Both the position numbers and the translations under genes were made by a program. From positions 1 through 26,526 of the IMG/VR virus record IMGVR_UViG_3300020473_000109: a stretch of 26,526 bases of DNA; one strand, 5' to 3'. The stretch's first letter is position 1, and each line of letters begins with the position of its first letter. Shown piece by piece: positions 8,012-16,057 of the stretch. The DNA is from a virus. The notes beneath the pieces were generated by a model. The model was given only the letters and a program-made list of their open reading frames with translations. It had not been told where the DNA came from and made no database searches.

Positions 8012-9130
8012 ATGGCAGACATATCGTTAACAAACAATACGATTTATGCACAAAACATTAATAACTTTACTGGTGAATTGTTTAAAGTTGGTGGTCAAAG
8101 GACTCCATTATTGTCTTCAGTTGGTGGTTTAAATGGTGGTAAAGTATTAAATTCTACATACTGGCAAGTCCAAGTAGAAGACAATGCAACCATTTCTACA
8201 GAACCAACTAAAGGACAAGAAGGTAGCACACCTACAGAATATCTTGGAAGAGATAGAGCAGCATATACTTATGTAACTCAAATTTTCCATAAAGGTGTTC
8301 AAATGACTTATACAGCTTTAGCATCCACTGGAAATCAAAATCCTTTTGACTTGTCAGCAAACATTGTAAATACATCAGATGGTGATGGAACAACAACAGC
8401 AGCAGACAAATTAGGATTATTTGGTGGTAACCCAGTAAATGATGAATTTGCATTACAGCTTGAAAAAGCTATGGAAAAAGTGGCAAGAGAAGTTGAGTGG
8501 TTTGCATTCAATGGTTCTTTCTCTGATGGTGCTAATGTCACCCCAGGGTCAGGAACAAGAGAGATGTATGGTCTTGATGTATGGATTTCACTTAACAAAA
8601 ACGCTTCCAACTCTGCAGCAGTTAACCCATTAGGTGGTAACTGTTTCTACAATGATGTAGATGGAGATGGAGGAGGAGCTGCACAAGTAATTAGTTTCAA
8701 AACTATTTCAGGTGCGTTGAAGAGGATGTATGATAACCATGCACCAATGAACCAACCTGTACTTTGTGTAACACCACAACAATTACTAGACCTTAACAAT
8801 GAACTTGTTAAAGGTACAGTTGATATAGCAGGTGCAATCATTCCTAGAGATAGAAATGTTGCAGGAATTGACATTGATACAGTCGTCACACCATTTGGTT
8901 CAATAGGACTAATGGTTATTGACCCTAATATCATGCCAACAGGAACTGCTTTCATCTTAGACCTAGCTTACATACAACCAGTATTTACCAATATCCCAGG
9001 ATTTGGTACTGTGTTTGTTCGTGACTTAGACCAAGATGCAAACGCTAGAATTGGTAAAGCAATTTATATGGAGATGGGATTCGAGTTTGGACCTCCTTCA
9101 TACCATTGTAAAATTCAAGCAGTAGCTTAA
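8012..9130 (+). CDS. Major capsid protein (HK97-fold, SU10/DUF5309-like)
   Basis: The 372-aa product has the length of HK97-fold capsid proteins. Features shared with the SU10/DUF5309-type group, recognised by eye, are an N-terminal beta-strand segment, the helix EKAMEKVAREVEWFAFNGSF followed by a Gly/Pro-rich turn and REMYGLDVWI, and a C-terminal segment with VVTPFGSIGLMVI and FGTVFVRDL. It follows a scaffold-like gene and carries a good Shine-Dalgarno (AGGAG 8 nt before ATG). A strong terminator comes directly after it, and its codon use looks somewhat richer in C-ending codons than its neighbours (for example GGT/ATC mixtures), as expected for a very highly expressed gene. The family call is confident; the exact subfamily is less so. 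Confidence 0.85.
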   Translation: MADISLTNNTIYAQNINNFTGELFKVGGQRTPLLSSVGGLNGGKVLNSTYWQVQVEDNATISTEPTKGQEGSTPTEYLGRDRAAYTYVTQIFHKGVQMTYTALASTGNQNPFDLSANIVNTSDGDGTTTAADKLGLFGGNPVNDEFALQLEKAMEKVAREVEWFAFNGSFSDGANVTPGSGTREMYGLDVWISLNKNASNSAAVNPLGGNCFYNDVDGDGGGAAQVISFKTISGALKRMYDNHAPMNQPVLCVTPQQLLDLNNELVKGTVDIAGAIIPRDRNVAGIDIDTVVTPFGSIGLMVIDPNIMPTGTAFILDLAYIQPVFTNIPGFGTVFVRDLDQDANARIGKAIYMEMGFEFGPPSYHCKIQAVA

Positions 9131-9146
9131 ATTAAAATTGAAGATT

Positions 9147-9177
9147 AGGGTGGAACTCCACCTCCACCCTTTTCTTC
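9147..9177 (+). terminator. Intrinsic terminator after the capsid gene
   Basis: A perfect 8-bp stem, AGGGTGGA (9147-9154) with TCCACCCT (9163-9170), has an 8-nt loop and is followed by TTTTCTT. It lies 17 nt after the capsid stop codon. It should let the promoter at 7315-7341 make mainly scaffold and capsid message, with partial read-through to later head and tail genes. Confidence 0.8.
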
Positions 9178-9195
9178 TGCTATAGTAAGGAAAGT

Positions 9196-9525
9196 ATGAT
9201 TAGTAAAACAGCTTTAATAGATATTTCAGCAGACAACAATAATTCACTAGGCGTAGAAGCTGAAGGTATGTTGCTTTGTGGTATACAATTTCCTGCAGCA
9301 ATGACAGGTTCTAATATTTCATTTGATTTTGCATTAGATAACTCAACATGGGTTGATGTAAAAGAAACAGATGGAACTGATGTTACTTATACAGTTTCAG
9401 CAGGAGATATAGTAAGAGTTGACCCTTCAGGTTGGGCTTTTGCTAGTAATGGATACATTAGAATTACATCTGATGGAAATGAAGCAGCAGACAGAAAAAT
9501 AATATTACACTTTAGACATAGTTAG
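9196..9525 (+). CDS. Small unknown head/structural protein, 109 aa
   Basis: The gene starts with ATG behind AAGGA (9187-9191), just after the capsid terminator. The protein is short, beta-rich and acidic (ISFDFALDNSTWVDVKETDG, YTVSAGDIVRVD, GYIRITSDGNE), with no Lys/Arg-rich patches and no signal peptide. Small beta-sandwich proteins next to the capsid gene are often decoration or head-stabilising proteins, but a head-tail or fibre part is equally possible. I do not recognise a family. Confidence 0.65.
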   Translation: MISKTALIDISADNNNSLGVEAEGMLLCGIQFPAAMTGSNISFDFALDNSTWVDVKETDGTDVTYTVSAGDIVRVDPSGWAFASNGYIRITSDGNEAADRKIILHFRHS

Positions 9526-9533
9526 GAGAGCCA

Positions 9534-10541
9534 ATGAGTAATATTGGTAATCTTGTAGATAGGACCTTTAGAGAATATCTCGAACCTATGGATGACCTTG
9601 TAAGTTATACAACATTATCTACAGGTGTAAATGATTCAGTAACAGACATTGTCTTTGATGGTGATATGTTATCTATTGAAGAAGAAGATGCTTTAGATAA
9701 AGGCACAATAATAGAAATAAATCAGGAATTAATGATTTGTACAGATTTAAATGCAGTTACAAATACAATTACTGTAAAAAGAGGTATGAAGGGTACTTCT
9801 GCTGCTGCACATACAGCAGGTGACCTTATAAAATTATCACCACCTTTTCCTAGAAAAAATGTTTTTGATGCTGTATGTGACCAAATTAAAAATTTATTTC
9901 CTACATTATTTGCTGTGGAAACACAATCAATTACAACAGGAACAGGATATACATTATTAGGTTCATACGATGCTCCAGGTACGCACAATTATATTATGTC
10001 AATACTGGGTGCAATATCACAATATACAGATTTTAGTGCAGGTTCAGATACTACTGGAGTAAACTTTTCACCTGTAACATCTTCATTAATAGAGTTACCT
10101 AATCCATTTACATACACAGATAGCGATGGCGTGTCAAGAACTATAACATATACAACAGGTCCATCTGTCGTACATGCAATACAGTTTGCAGGTATAGCTT
10201 CAGGACACACAGCACATGTAACTTTTAAAAAGAAATTTATAGAACCAACTTCTGAATCTGACACATTATCAACCATAGGATTAGAAGACGAATATGTTCC
10301 TATAATTATGGCAGGGGTTGCAGCACAAATGTTAGCAGGAAGAGATATACCTTCTGCTACTACAGATTACATATCACAACAATTAGCTGTATCAAACTTC
10401 CCAGTCGGTAGTGCTAATAGTGTTAGAAATTCTTTGTTGCAATATCAACAGCTTTTAATGAATCAAGCTAGAAAATATTTAAGAGCCAAATATCCAGAAG
10501 CAGTATCAGTTGATGGAATGGTGTTCGGAATACAGGCATAA
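9534..10541 (+). CDS. Putative head-to-tail connector/adaptor protein, 335 aa
   Basis: ATG follows AGGAG with good spacing. The N-terminal third has a beta-rich domain often seen in phage neck and structural proteins (GTIIEINQELMICTD, ITVKRGMKGTSAAAHTAGD). The middle is Thr/Ser-rich and beta-like. The C-terminal 100 residues are helical and end in RNSLLQYQQLLMNQARKYLRAKY, resembling the helical ends of adaptor proteins that sit under the portal. It lies between the capsid gene and the beta-propeller tail protein, the normal place of a connector. It overlaps the next gene by one base (TAATG). The role is inferred from layout and partial similarity. Confidence 0.6.
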   Translation: MSNIGNLVDRTFREYLEPMDDLVSYTTLSTGVNDSVTDIVFDGDMLSIEEEDALDKGTIIEINQELMICTDLNAVTNTITVKRGMKGTSAAAHTAGDLIKLSPPFPRKNVFDAVCDQIKNLFPTLFAVETQSITTGTGYTLLGSYDAPGTHNYIMSILGAISQYTDFSAGSDTTGVNFSPVTSSLIELPNPFTYTDSDGVSRTITYTTGPSVVHAIQFAGIASGHTAHVTFKKKFIEPTSESDTLSTIGLEDEYVPIIMAGVAAQMLAGRDIPSATTDYISQQLAVSNFPVGSANSVRNSLLQYQQLLMNQARKYLRAKYPEAVSVDGMVFGIQA

Positions 10542-12472
10542 TGCCTAGAATACCTACAACAATAAATATATCTAATCCTAAAAGATATGGATACGATTTA
10601 AAATTAGACGATATTTTATTAAGAACAGCTACTTCTACACAAAGAGAAATGACTATACAATCATCAGATGTTGAAGGTGGTCAGGTTAATGTTAGACAAA
10701 ATGCAGAAGATTTTACATCTAACTTAGGTAGAGTATTTTCAAGAAATGATTTTAGTGGTGGTTCTAATCTTGATACAGCACATAGAAGAAGTGGAACAGA
10801 AAAAGACACTATAAGATTTTGGGATAGTCAAGGTGTAGATGTATTTAAAAAAGATTTAGGTGAAACTTATAATGTGTCGTTATTAGAAACAACATCTAAT
10901 GTAAGAAGTTTATCATCTTCTGATGGTGATAATTATGTAGCAGTTGTTGATACAGTAATATATGTTTCTGATGATGCAACTTTATATAAATCTGATGATG
11001 GTGGGGATACATTTTCTACACAAACTACTGGGCTTACAGGTGGATACCACATAAAAGGTTTGACTGCACATGGTAATTTATTGTACATAACTGCAAACAA
11101 TGGGTCAGCAGGTGAAATAGAAACACTTACAAGCACTGGAACATCTACACAAAAAATGTCTGCTGCAGTCTATGATAAAATATTTTCTTTAAAAGGAGTT
11201 TTATTTGTTTCTATAGGTAATGCAATACATCAATATGATGGCGACACTACAGTTGGTTCTGCTATTGTAACTTTGCCACCTGGAGAAACTTTTACAGATG
11301 TTTGTGATGCAGGTGCTGTAGTATTGGCAACAGCTACAGATGGAAGAATATATTCTTTAAAAGATGTAAGTGGTACATTCCAACTTAAAGGACAAACAGA
11401 AATAACAAATGAAATACCTACATGTATTGCAGAATCTAATGGTTTAGTATTTTATGGAACAAGAGAAGACCAAACCACCGCAAAAAAAATAGGTAGATTG
11501 TATCGTGCAGAATTAACAGTTGCAGATGATTTGTATGTTTTAGCTAACAATCAATTAATAAAACAATGGGATGTAGATGGTATTGATAATTCACCAAAAG
11601 GTTTATATGCTACGAGAGATTCTGTATACACAGGAATAAAAGAATCAGGAAGTACAACTTTTTTGTGGAGATATTATTTACCAAGTGCAGGTATAGCTAG
11701 ATATTATAAAGCAGGTGCAGGAGGAGTCGTACAAGATATATGTAATGTCAATGAAAAATTTATTTTTTCTGTAGTAGGCAGTGGAGTTTACAAACAAACA
11801 AGTGTATTTGAAACAGAAGGTTTTATATTGCTACCTGCAGTAGATTTTTTTACAGCAGAAAATAAACAATTTGTTGGTGCAGAGGTTTCTACAGAAGTAT
11901 TACCTGCATCTACAAGTGTAGAGATAGCAGTGTCAACAAAATTTGAATCACTAAACAATTCTGCAGATTCATCTTTTGAAACTGTTATAGAACAAACAAC
12001 AGGAGCAGGTGATAATGAAGTACAAATAGAAAAAGTATCAAGATATTTAGTTGGTAAATTAACATTAAAAACAAGTAATACAAGTAATACACCAAAAGTA
12101 AAATCAGTGCAACTTCGTGCATTAGCTAGACCTGAATTAGTAGTTGCAAGAATACCTATAAATATATCTGACAGAGTAGAAAGACCAGGAAGAAAACCTA
12201 TAAGAGTTAAAAGTTTAGGTGATGCTTTGTACAATGCTTTAAGAGATAAAGAGGGTGATGCTGTTACCCTTGAAATCTTTGACCCTAGTGAAATTATTAG
12301 GGGTGTTGTAGAAAGCATAAGCTACCCTGTACAATCTAACACAGAAGTAGGAAGTGTAGTTCAATATGCTATACTTACAGTGCGTGGAACAAGACAGAAT
12401 GTTGTTACTGATGTAACATCTGCAGAAGTATTTGGTATAAACGCATTAGGATTTATGAAATTTGGAGCATAA
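10541..12472 (+). CDS. Putative tail tube/nozzle protein with beta-propeller-like repeats, 643 aa
   Basis: The middle of the protein (about 110-400) shows repeated blade-like units with Asp/Ser-Asp-Gly turns and hydrophobic strands, such as DNYVAVVDTVIYVSDDATLY, GNLLYITANNGS, GVLFVSIGNAIHQYDGD, TDGRIYSLKD and RDSVYTGIKESG. This is the pattern of a beta-propeller. The tail nozzle of short-tailed phages (T7 gp12-like) is built around one. The C-terminal domain has RPGRKPIRVKSLGDALY and TLEIFDPSEIIRGVVESISY, resembling beta-sandwich tail-hub segments. No membrane span or enzymatic motif is seen. It follows the connector-like gene directly, which supports a tail role. The exact T7-type equivalence is inference. 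Confidence 0.6.
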   Translation: MPRIPTTINISNPKRYGYDLKLDDILLRTATSTQREMTIQSSDVEGGQVNVRQNAEDFTSNLGRVFSRNDFSGGSNLDTAHRRSGTEKDTIRFWDSQGVDVFKKDLGETYNVSLLETTSNVRSLSSSDGDNYVAVVDTVIYVSDDATLYKSDDGGDTFSTQTTGLTGGYHIKGLTAHGNLLYITANNGSAGEIETLTSTGTSTQKMSAAVYDKIFSLKGVLFVSIGNAIHQYDGDTTVGSAIVTLPPGETFTDVCDAGAVVLATATDGRIYSLKDVSGTFQLKGQTEITNEIPTCIAESNGLVFYGTREDQTTAKKIGRLYRAELTVADDLYVLANNQLIKQWDVDGIDNSPKGLYATRDSVYTGIKESGSTTFLWRYYLPSAGIARYYKAGAGGVVQDICNVNEKFIFSVVGSGVYKQTSVFETEGFILLPAVDFFTAENKQFVGAEVSTEVLPASTSVEIAVSTKFESLNNSADSSFETVIEQTTGAGDNEVQIEKVSRYLVGKLTLKTSNTSNTPKVKSVQLRALARPELVVARIPINISDRVERPGRKPIRVKSLGDALYNALRDKEGDAVTLEIFDPSEIIRGVVESISYPVQSNTEVGSVVQYAILTVRGTRQNVVTDVTSAEVFGINALGFMKFGA

Positions 12473-13375
12473 GTGACAGCACAAGAAGTAAAATTTGCAA
12501 ACTTTTTTGAAACAACTTTAAATGGTGTATTAGCATCTGGTAGCACATCAGCAACATTGACTGCTGCACCTACATCAAATGGTACATCAAATATTGCAGC
12601 ACCATATTATTTAGTATTAGACCCTGACAGTGCATCAAATAGAGAAGTTATATTAGTTACTGGTGCATCAGGTACAACTTTATCTGCAATAACTAGAGAT
12701 GTAGAAGGAAGACATACATCTGACCCTACACATGCAGATGGAACTGTAGTGCGTATGGCAGTTGTAAAAGAGATGTTTGAAGATATTCACGACAGAATTG
12801 ATGCAGGTCCTTCATCAATAGCTGCAACAATTATTGGTGATGGAAGCATAAGTAATACAGAATTTCAATATCTTAATAATGCCAGTTCTAATATTCAAGC
12901 ACAGATAGATGGTATTACCGCAGGTACTGCATCGCAGACTATTGTAATTACAGTAAAAGTAGCTGATGATGGTTCAGGAAGTCAAAATGTATTTTACTTT
13001 TTATCAGGTACTGATTCAGGTGCAGGTACAAGGTCAGCTAATTTTATATTTCAATTAGGGTTTAAATACAAATTTGATTTAGCAGATAGTTCTTTGTCAG
13101 GACATAACTTTAAATTTTCTACAACAAGAGATGGTACTCATGGCGGAGGTTCAGAGTTTACAACTAATGTAACATCAAGTGGTAGTCCTGGAAGTGCTAA
13201 TGCTTATCAGCAAATAGAAATTACACCTGAAACTTTAGGTATAGCAGGAGCAACTTCTAAATTATATTACTACTGCTCTACAGGTGGACATACAGGAATG
13301 GGTGGACAAGGTGAGGTAACACTGTACCCAGGTGCAGGTACAACACTAGGAATGGTCTTAGCGTTAGGAGGATAG
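12473..13375 (+). CDS. Tail/fibre protein with C-terminal cupredoxin-like domain, 300 aa
   Basis: Translation starts at GTG directly after the previous TAA, with GGAG at 12463-12466. Residues 1-110 resemble an N-terminal virion-attachment module (YYLVLDPDSASNREVILVTG, TRDVEGRHTSDPTHADG). A linker reads IIGDGSISNTEFQYLNNASS, a motif frequent in marine phage fibres. Residues about 155-290 look like a cupredoxin: H211 in LSGHNFKFS, and C268, H273 and M276 in YYYCSTGGHTGMGG. These match the His-Cys-His-Met ligand order of type 1 copper proteins, with C-x4-H-x2-M spacing. Copper binding is not proven; related phage proteins with YYYC...HxGMGG are known to me as marine phage tail proteins. It probably contributes to the receptor-binding apparatus. 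Confidence 0.65.
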   Translation: MTAQEVKFANFFETTLNGVLASGSTSATLTAAPTSNGTSNIAAPYYLVLDPDSASNREVILVTGASGTTLSAITRDVEGRHTSDPTHADGTVVRMAVVKEMFEDIHDRIDAGPSSIAATIIGDGSISNTEFQYLNNASSNIQAQIDGITAGTASQTIVITVKVADDGSGSQNVFYFLSGTDSGAGTRSANFIFQLGFKYKFDLADSSLSGHNFKFSTTRDGTHGGGSEFTTNVTSSGSPGSANAYQQIEITPETLGIAGATSKLYYYCSTGGHTGMGGQGEVTLYPGAGTTLGMVLALGG

Positions 13376-13376
13376 T

Positions 13377-13583
13377 ATGAGTATGCTCATGATGCTTAAA
13401 GAAGGTGGAGATTTAGTCTTAGAGGCTAAAGGTAATACAAAGTTAGATGAAGATTTAGATTTAACTTTGAATGAATCAGGAGGAGCAGGAATATCTCTTG
13501 CTCTAAGATTGACTTACGAGAGTCTTTCAGTTACAAGCGTGACTGCAACACAAAGTCGTGCTATAGTATTGGGAGATAGTTAA
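13377..13583 (+). CDS. Small unknown protein in fibre block, 68 aa
   Basis: ATG follows AGGAGG closely, and the gene begins 1 base after the previous stop, so it is surely translated with it. The product starts MSMLMMLKEGGDLVLEAKG and is rich in Leu, Ser and Thr. It has no membrane span and no Cys. It sits between two structural genes and is probably a small virion component, but I do not recognise a family. Confidence 0.6.
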   Translation: MSMLMMLKEGGDLVLEAKGNTKLDEDLDLTLNESGGAGISLALRLTYESLSVTSVTATQSRAIVLGDS

Positions 13584-13609
13584 TTAATTAATTATATTGG
13601 AGATAAATT

Positions 13610-13936
13610 ATGGCAGAAGCGTTTCAAACAGTTAACACAGCATTAGGTTCTAGTGCCGATGCAGTAGTTTATACTTGTCCTGCTAGTAAGATTGCAGTGG
13701 TTATCCATTGTCAAGTTGCTAATGTGGATGGTACAAATGCTGCAGATTTAAATGTTGACATGAATGATGGTTCAGTTGTTTCAGCTCTAGTATCAGCATT
13801 ATCAGTACCTGCAAAAACTGCAATAAACCCTATTGGAGGAAAACTTGTACTAGAAGCTGCTGATGAACTTAGAGCATGGGCAGGTGCGGCATCTGATTTA
13901 GAAATGACACTTAGCGTTCTTGAAATAGATGTCTAA
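13610..13936 (+). CDS. Small virion-associated protein, 108 aa
   Basis: ATG is preceded by GGAG with good spacing in an otherwise AT-only spacer. The protein is a compact beta-type product with KIAVVIHCQVANVDGTNAA, PAKTAINPIGGKLVLEAADE and LRAWAGAASDLEMTLSVLEI. Proteins of this size and pattern occur widely in the fibre region of marine phages, where they are annotated as structural or hypothetical. There are no enzyme motifs. Its place between fibre genes suggests an adaptor or small decoration subunit. Confidence 0.65.
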   Translation: MAEAFQTVNTALGSSADAVVYTCPASKIAVVIHCQVANVDGTNAADLNVDMNDGSVVSALVSALSVPAKTAINPIGGKLVLEAADELRAWAGAASDLEMTLSVLEIDV

Positions 13937-13954
13937 ACAAGGAGTTTTTTTTAA

Positions 13955-14851
13955 ATGGTAGAGAGAAAAAAATATGGATTTATAGGAAATGTAGCAGATG
14001 ATACTGCTGCACTTCAAGGTGTGTTTTCATTAGAAGACATTACTAACCTTACAGAAGATAGCAACTGGGGTGGTAAAGCATCAGTTGAGTTTCTTTGTAT
14101 AGGTGGTGGTGGAGGCGGTGGAGGTTCTACTGCTAGTGGTGGCGGAGCAGGTGGATATAGAACAGGAACAGTAGGTTTTATACAAGGTGTAGAATACACA
14201 ATTACAGTTGGTGGTGGTGGTCAAGGCGGTAAGGGTGCAGGTCATGGTACAACTGGTGGCAATGGTGGTTTTTCAAGAATTGCAGAAACAACTTCAGGAA
14301 ATATTTTAGTTAACTCCACAGGTGGTGGCGGTTCTGCTGCTGTAGGTGGTTCAGGCGGTGGCTCTAGTAAAGCAGGAAACTCTGGAGGTTACTCTCCTGC
14401 TGAAGGAAATAGCGGAGGTAACTCTGGTGGTGGAGGAGCAGGTGGTACTGGTGGTAATGCTTCAGGTCAAAACAGAGGAGCAGGTGGTTCAGGTGCTTCA
14501 TCATCAATTACTGGTTCTGCTGTAACTCGTGCAGGTGGCGGTGGTGGCGGTGCTTACTATCGTATTTATGCAGGAGGAGAACAACATGGCGGCGGCGGTG
14601 GTTCTGGTGGAGGCGGCTCTGGAGGTAAAGGTGGAGGCGGTGGAGGCGGCTCTGGAAGCACAGGCGGCGGTGGCGGCGGTGGCGGTCATGGTAACCATGG
14701 ACAAACTTTCAATGGTGGCGGTGGAGGTTCAGGAGTAGTTATTCTTAGCAGCACATCTGTAGCCACAGCAACATCAGGTTCAGTAGCTGCATCAACAAGC
14801 GGTGGAAATCAGATATATACATTTACTGGTTCAGGAACGATTACATACTAA
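13955..14851 (+). CDS. Glycine-rich tail fibre/adhesin tip, 298 aa
   Basis: ATG follows AAGGAG (spacing of about 9). After an N-terminal attachment segment of about 40 residues, the protein starts VEFLCIGGGGGGGG and keeps Gly-rich runs to about residue 255, with aromatic and His breaks (AGGYRTG, AYYRIYAGGEQHGG, HGNHGQTFNGG). It closes with GSGVVILSS and a beta segment, IYTFTGSGTITY. This is the usual arrangement of the glycine-rich domain of phage fibres, whose polyglycine helices pack in sheets and present variable loops to the receptor. GGT/GGC/GGA codons make this stretch far more G-rich than the rest of the window; the apparent antisense frames there are by-products. Confidence 0.85.
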   Translation: MVERKKYGFIGNVADDTAALQGVFSLEDITNLTEDSNWGGKASVEFLCIGGGGGGGGSTASGGGAGGYRTGTVGFIQGVEYTITVGGGGQGGKGAGHGTTGGNGGFSRIAETTSGNILVNSTGGGGSAAVGGSGGGSSKAGNSGGYSPAEGNSGGNSGGGGAGGTGGNASGQNRGAGGSGASSSITGSAVTRAGGGGGGAYYRIYAGGEQHGGGGGSGGGGSGGKGGGGGGGSGSTGGGGGGGGHGNHGQTFNGGGGGSGVVILSSTSVATATSGSVAASTSGGNQIYTFTGSGTITY

Positions 14852-15348
14852 TGGCACACTTTGCAAAAATAGGAGATAACAACATAGTAGAACAAGTTAT
14901 TGTTGTTGGAAATGAAATTACAGACCCTGAAAATACAGGTACAGATACAGAACAACTTGGCTTAGACTTTATTGCTGATGTTTTAAAACTAGAAGGAACA
15001 TGGGTACAAACATCTTACAATGACAACATTAGAGGTGCTTTTGCACACATTGGTGGTACTTATGATAGTAGTCTTGACAAATTTCAAGAACCTAAACCTT
15101 TTGATAGTTGGACTTGGGATGATACTAAAAACGAATATGTAGCTCCATTACCTCATCCATTAGCAGACATAGACCCAAATGATGAAGCAGCACAACCTGA
15201 CTATGTTACAAGTAAACCTGCTGATGAAATTTGGATACATAGATGGAATGAAACAGCATATCAAGCTGACAATACAACAGGTTGGGAATTTGTTCAATGG
15301 ACACAAGCTGATGAAGATGCATTACAAGGACAAAACTTAGGCGATTAA
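14851..15348 (+). CDS. Trp-rich fibre-associated protein of marine phage type, 165 aa
   Basis: The ATG overlaps the preceding TAA. The sequence MAHFAKIGDNNIVEQVIVV, then TWVQTSYNDNIRGAFAHIGG and DSWTWDD, is a pattern I recognise from many cyanophage and pelagiphage structural proteins located beside tail fibres. The C-terminal half is rich in Trp, Asp and Pro (EIWIHRWNETAY, TGWEFVQW). It is an acidic, soluble protein without signal or membrane segments. It probably is a fibre subunit or fibre-assembly factor; the exact role of the family is not established to my knowledge. Confidence 0.7.
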   Translation: MAHFAKIGDNNIVEQVIVVGNEITDPENTGTDTEQLGLDFIADVLKLEGTWVQTSYNDNIRGAFAHIGGTYDSSLDKFQEPKPFDSWTWDDTKNEYVAPLPHPLADIDPNDEAAQPDYVTSKPADEIWIHRWNETAYQADNTTGWEFVQWTQADEDALQGQNLGD

Positions 15349-15364
15349 CTAATATAGGTGGAAA

Positions 15365-16057
15365 ATGAAAACAATATTTACATCTGATGTCGTAGGACAC
15401 AGAAATATAAAAGAATTACAACCACAACCTGCTAAAAATTTTATACCTGATTGGTTTAAAAAGATGCCTTCAGATGTACAGTATGATACAGATTACAAAA
15501 AAATACCTAACTTTAGAACAGCAAAACTATGTCCTAATTTTTCAGATATATTTACTGAAGGATTTGTTTTACCTGCACCATGTGATATGTGGTTAAGCGT
15601 TCATGGAGATGGAGTAGATGATTGGATATGGAAAACATCTAATTCAGCATTTGATATAGAAATGCATGGACAAGGGCAATTAAATAATTTTTTACCTAAC
15701 CCTGTAGTTAGACAAATATTTAAATTAAATTATCCCTGGAGAATAATTGTACCTAAAGGCTATAGCGTAAGACAAATACCATTATTTTATGATTACAATC
15801 CTGACTGGCATGTAGCTTATGGTGTTTTAAAAGCAGATGTTGTCAATGAAATAAACTTACAAATTTGTTATACAAGTAAAGAAGAAGAAGTATTTATAAA
15901 AGCAGGAGAACCTTTATGTTATTATGTGCCATACAAAAGAGAAGAATCTAAATTAGTCATAGATAATAACTATGATAAGTACAAAGAACAGATAGAAGGC
16001 AGTATGCATAGAGCATTATCTAAATTTAAAAATGGTTACAGGAGATTTAACAAATGA
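15365..16057 (+). CDS. Paralogous family member 1 (unknown function), 230 aa
   Basis: ATG follows AGGTGG. The protein shares a clear scheme with the next two: an opening QPAKNFIPDW motif, RTAKLCPNFSDIFTEGFVLP with the following Pro-Cys-Asp, a central Trp-rich segment, VPKGYSVRQIPLFYDYNPDW, and a final AGEPLCYYVPYKREE followed by a C-terminal FKNGYRRF. Proteins with 'C-P-F-D...GY' and 'G-x-P-L/l...P-x-K-R-E' belong to a marine phage group that may correspond to DUF6065-like proteins; I am not sure of this name. No catalytic residues are obvious beyond conserved Cys/Asp/Trp. It starts a four-gene array. Confidence 0.65.
   Translation: MKTIFTSDVVGHRNIKELQPQPAKNFIPDWFKKMPSDVQYDTDYKKIPNFRTAKLCPNFSDIFTEGFVLPAPCDMWLSVHGDGVDDWIWKTSNSAFDIEMHGQGQLNNFLPNPVVRQIFKLNYPWRIIVPKGYSVRQIPLFYDYNPDWHVAYGVLKADVVNEINLQICYTSKEEEVFIKAGEPLCYYVPYKREESKLVIDNNYDKYKEQIEGSMHRALSKFKNGYRRFNK
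15424..15450 (+). repeat. 27-bp direct repeat, copy 1 (within paralogue 1)
   Basis: These 27 bases, encoding most of the QPAKNFIPD motif, are identical at 16113-16139 in the next gene. Identity at all codon third positions over this length, when the flanks have diverged, points to recent duplication, gene conversion, or recombination between the two paralogues. Confidence 0.85.

Noticed and set aside
14014-14738. Antisense and out-of-frame readings of the glycine-rich gene (Pro-, Thr- and Ala/Val-rich)
   Set aside because: They mirror the GGN codon runs of the real gene, without ribosome-binding sites or sensible composition.
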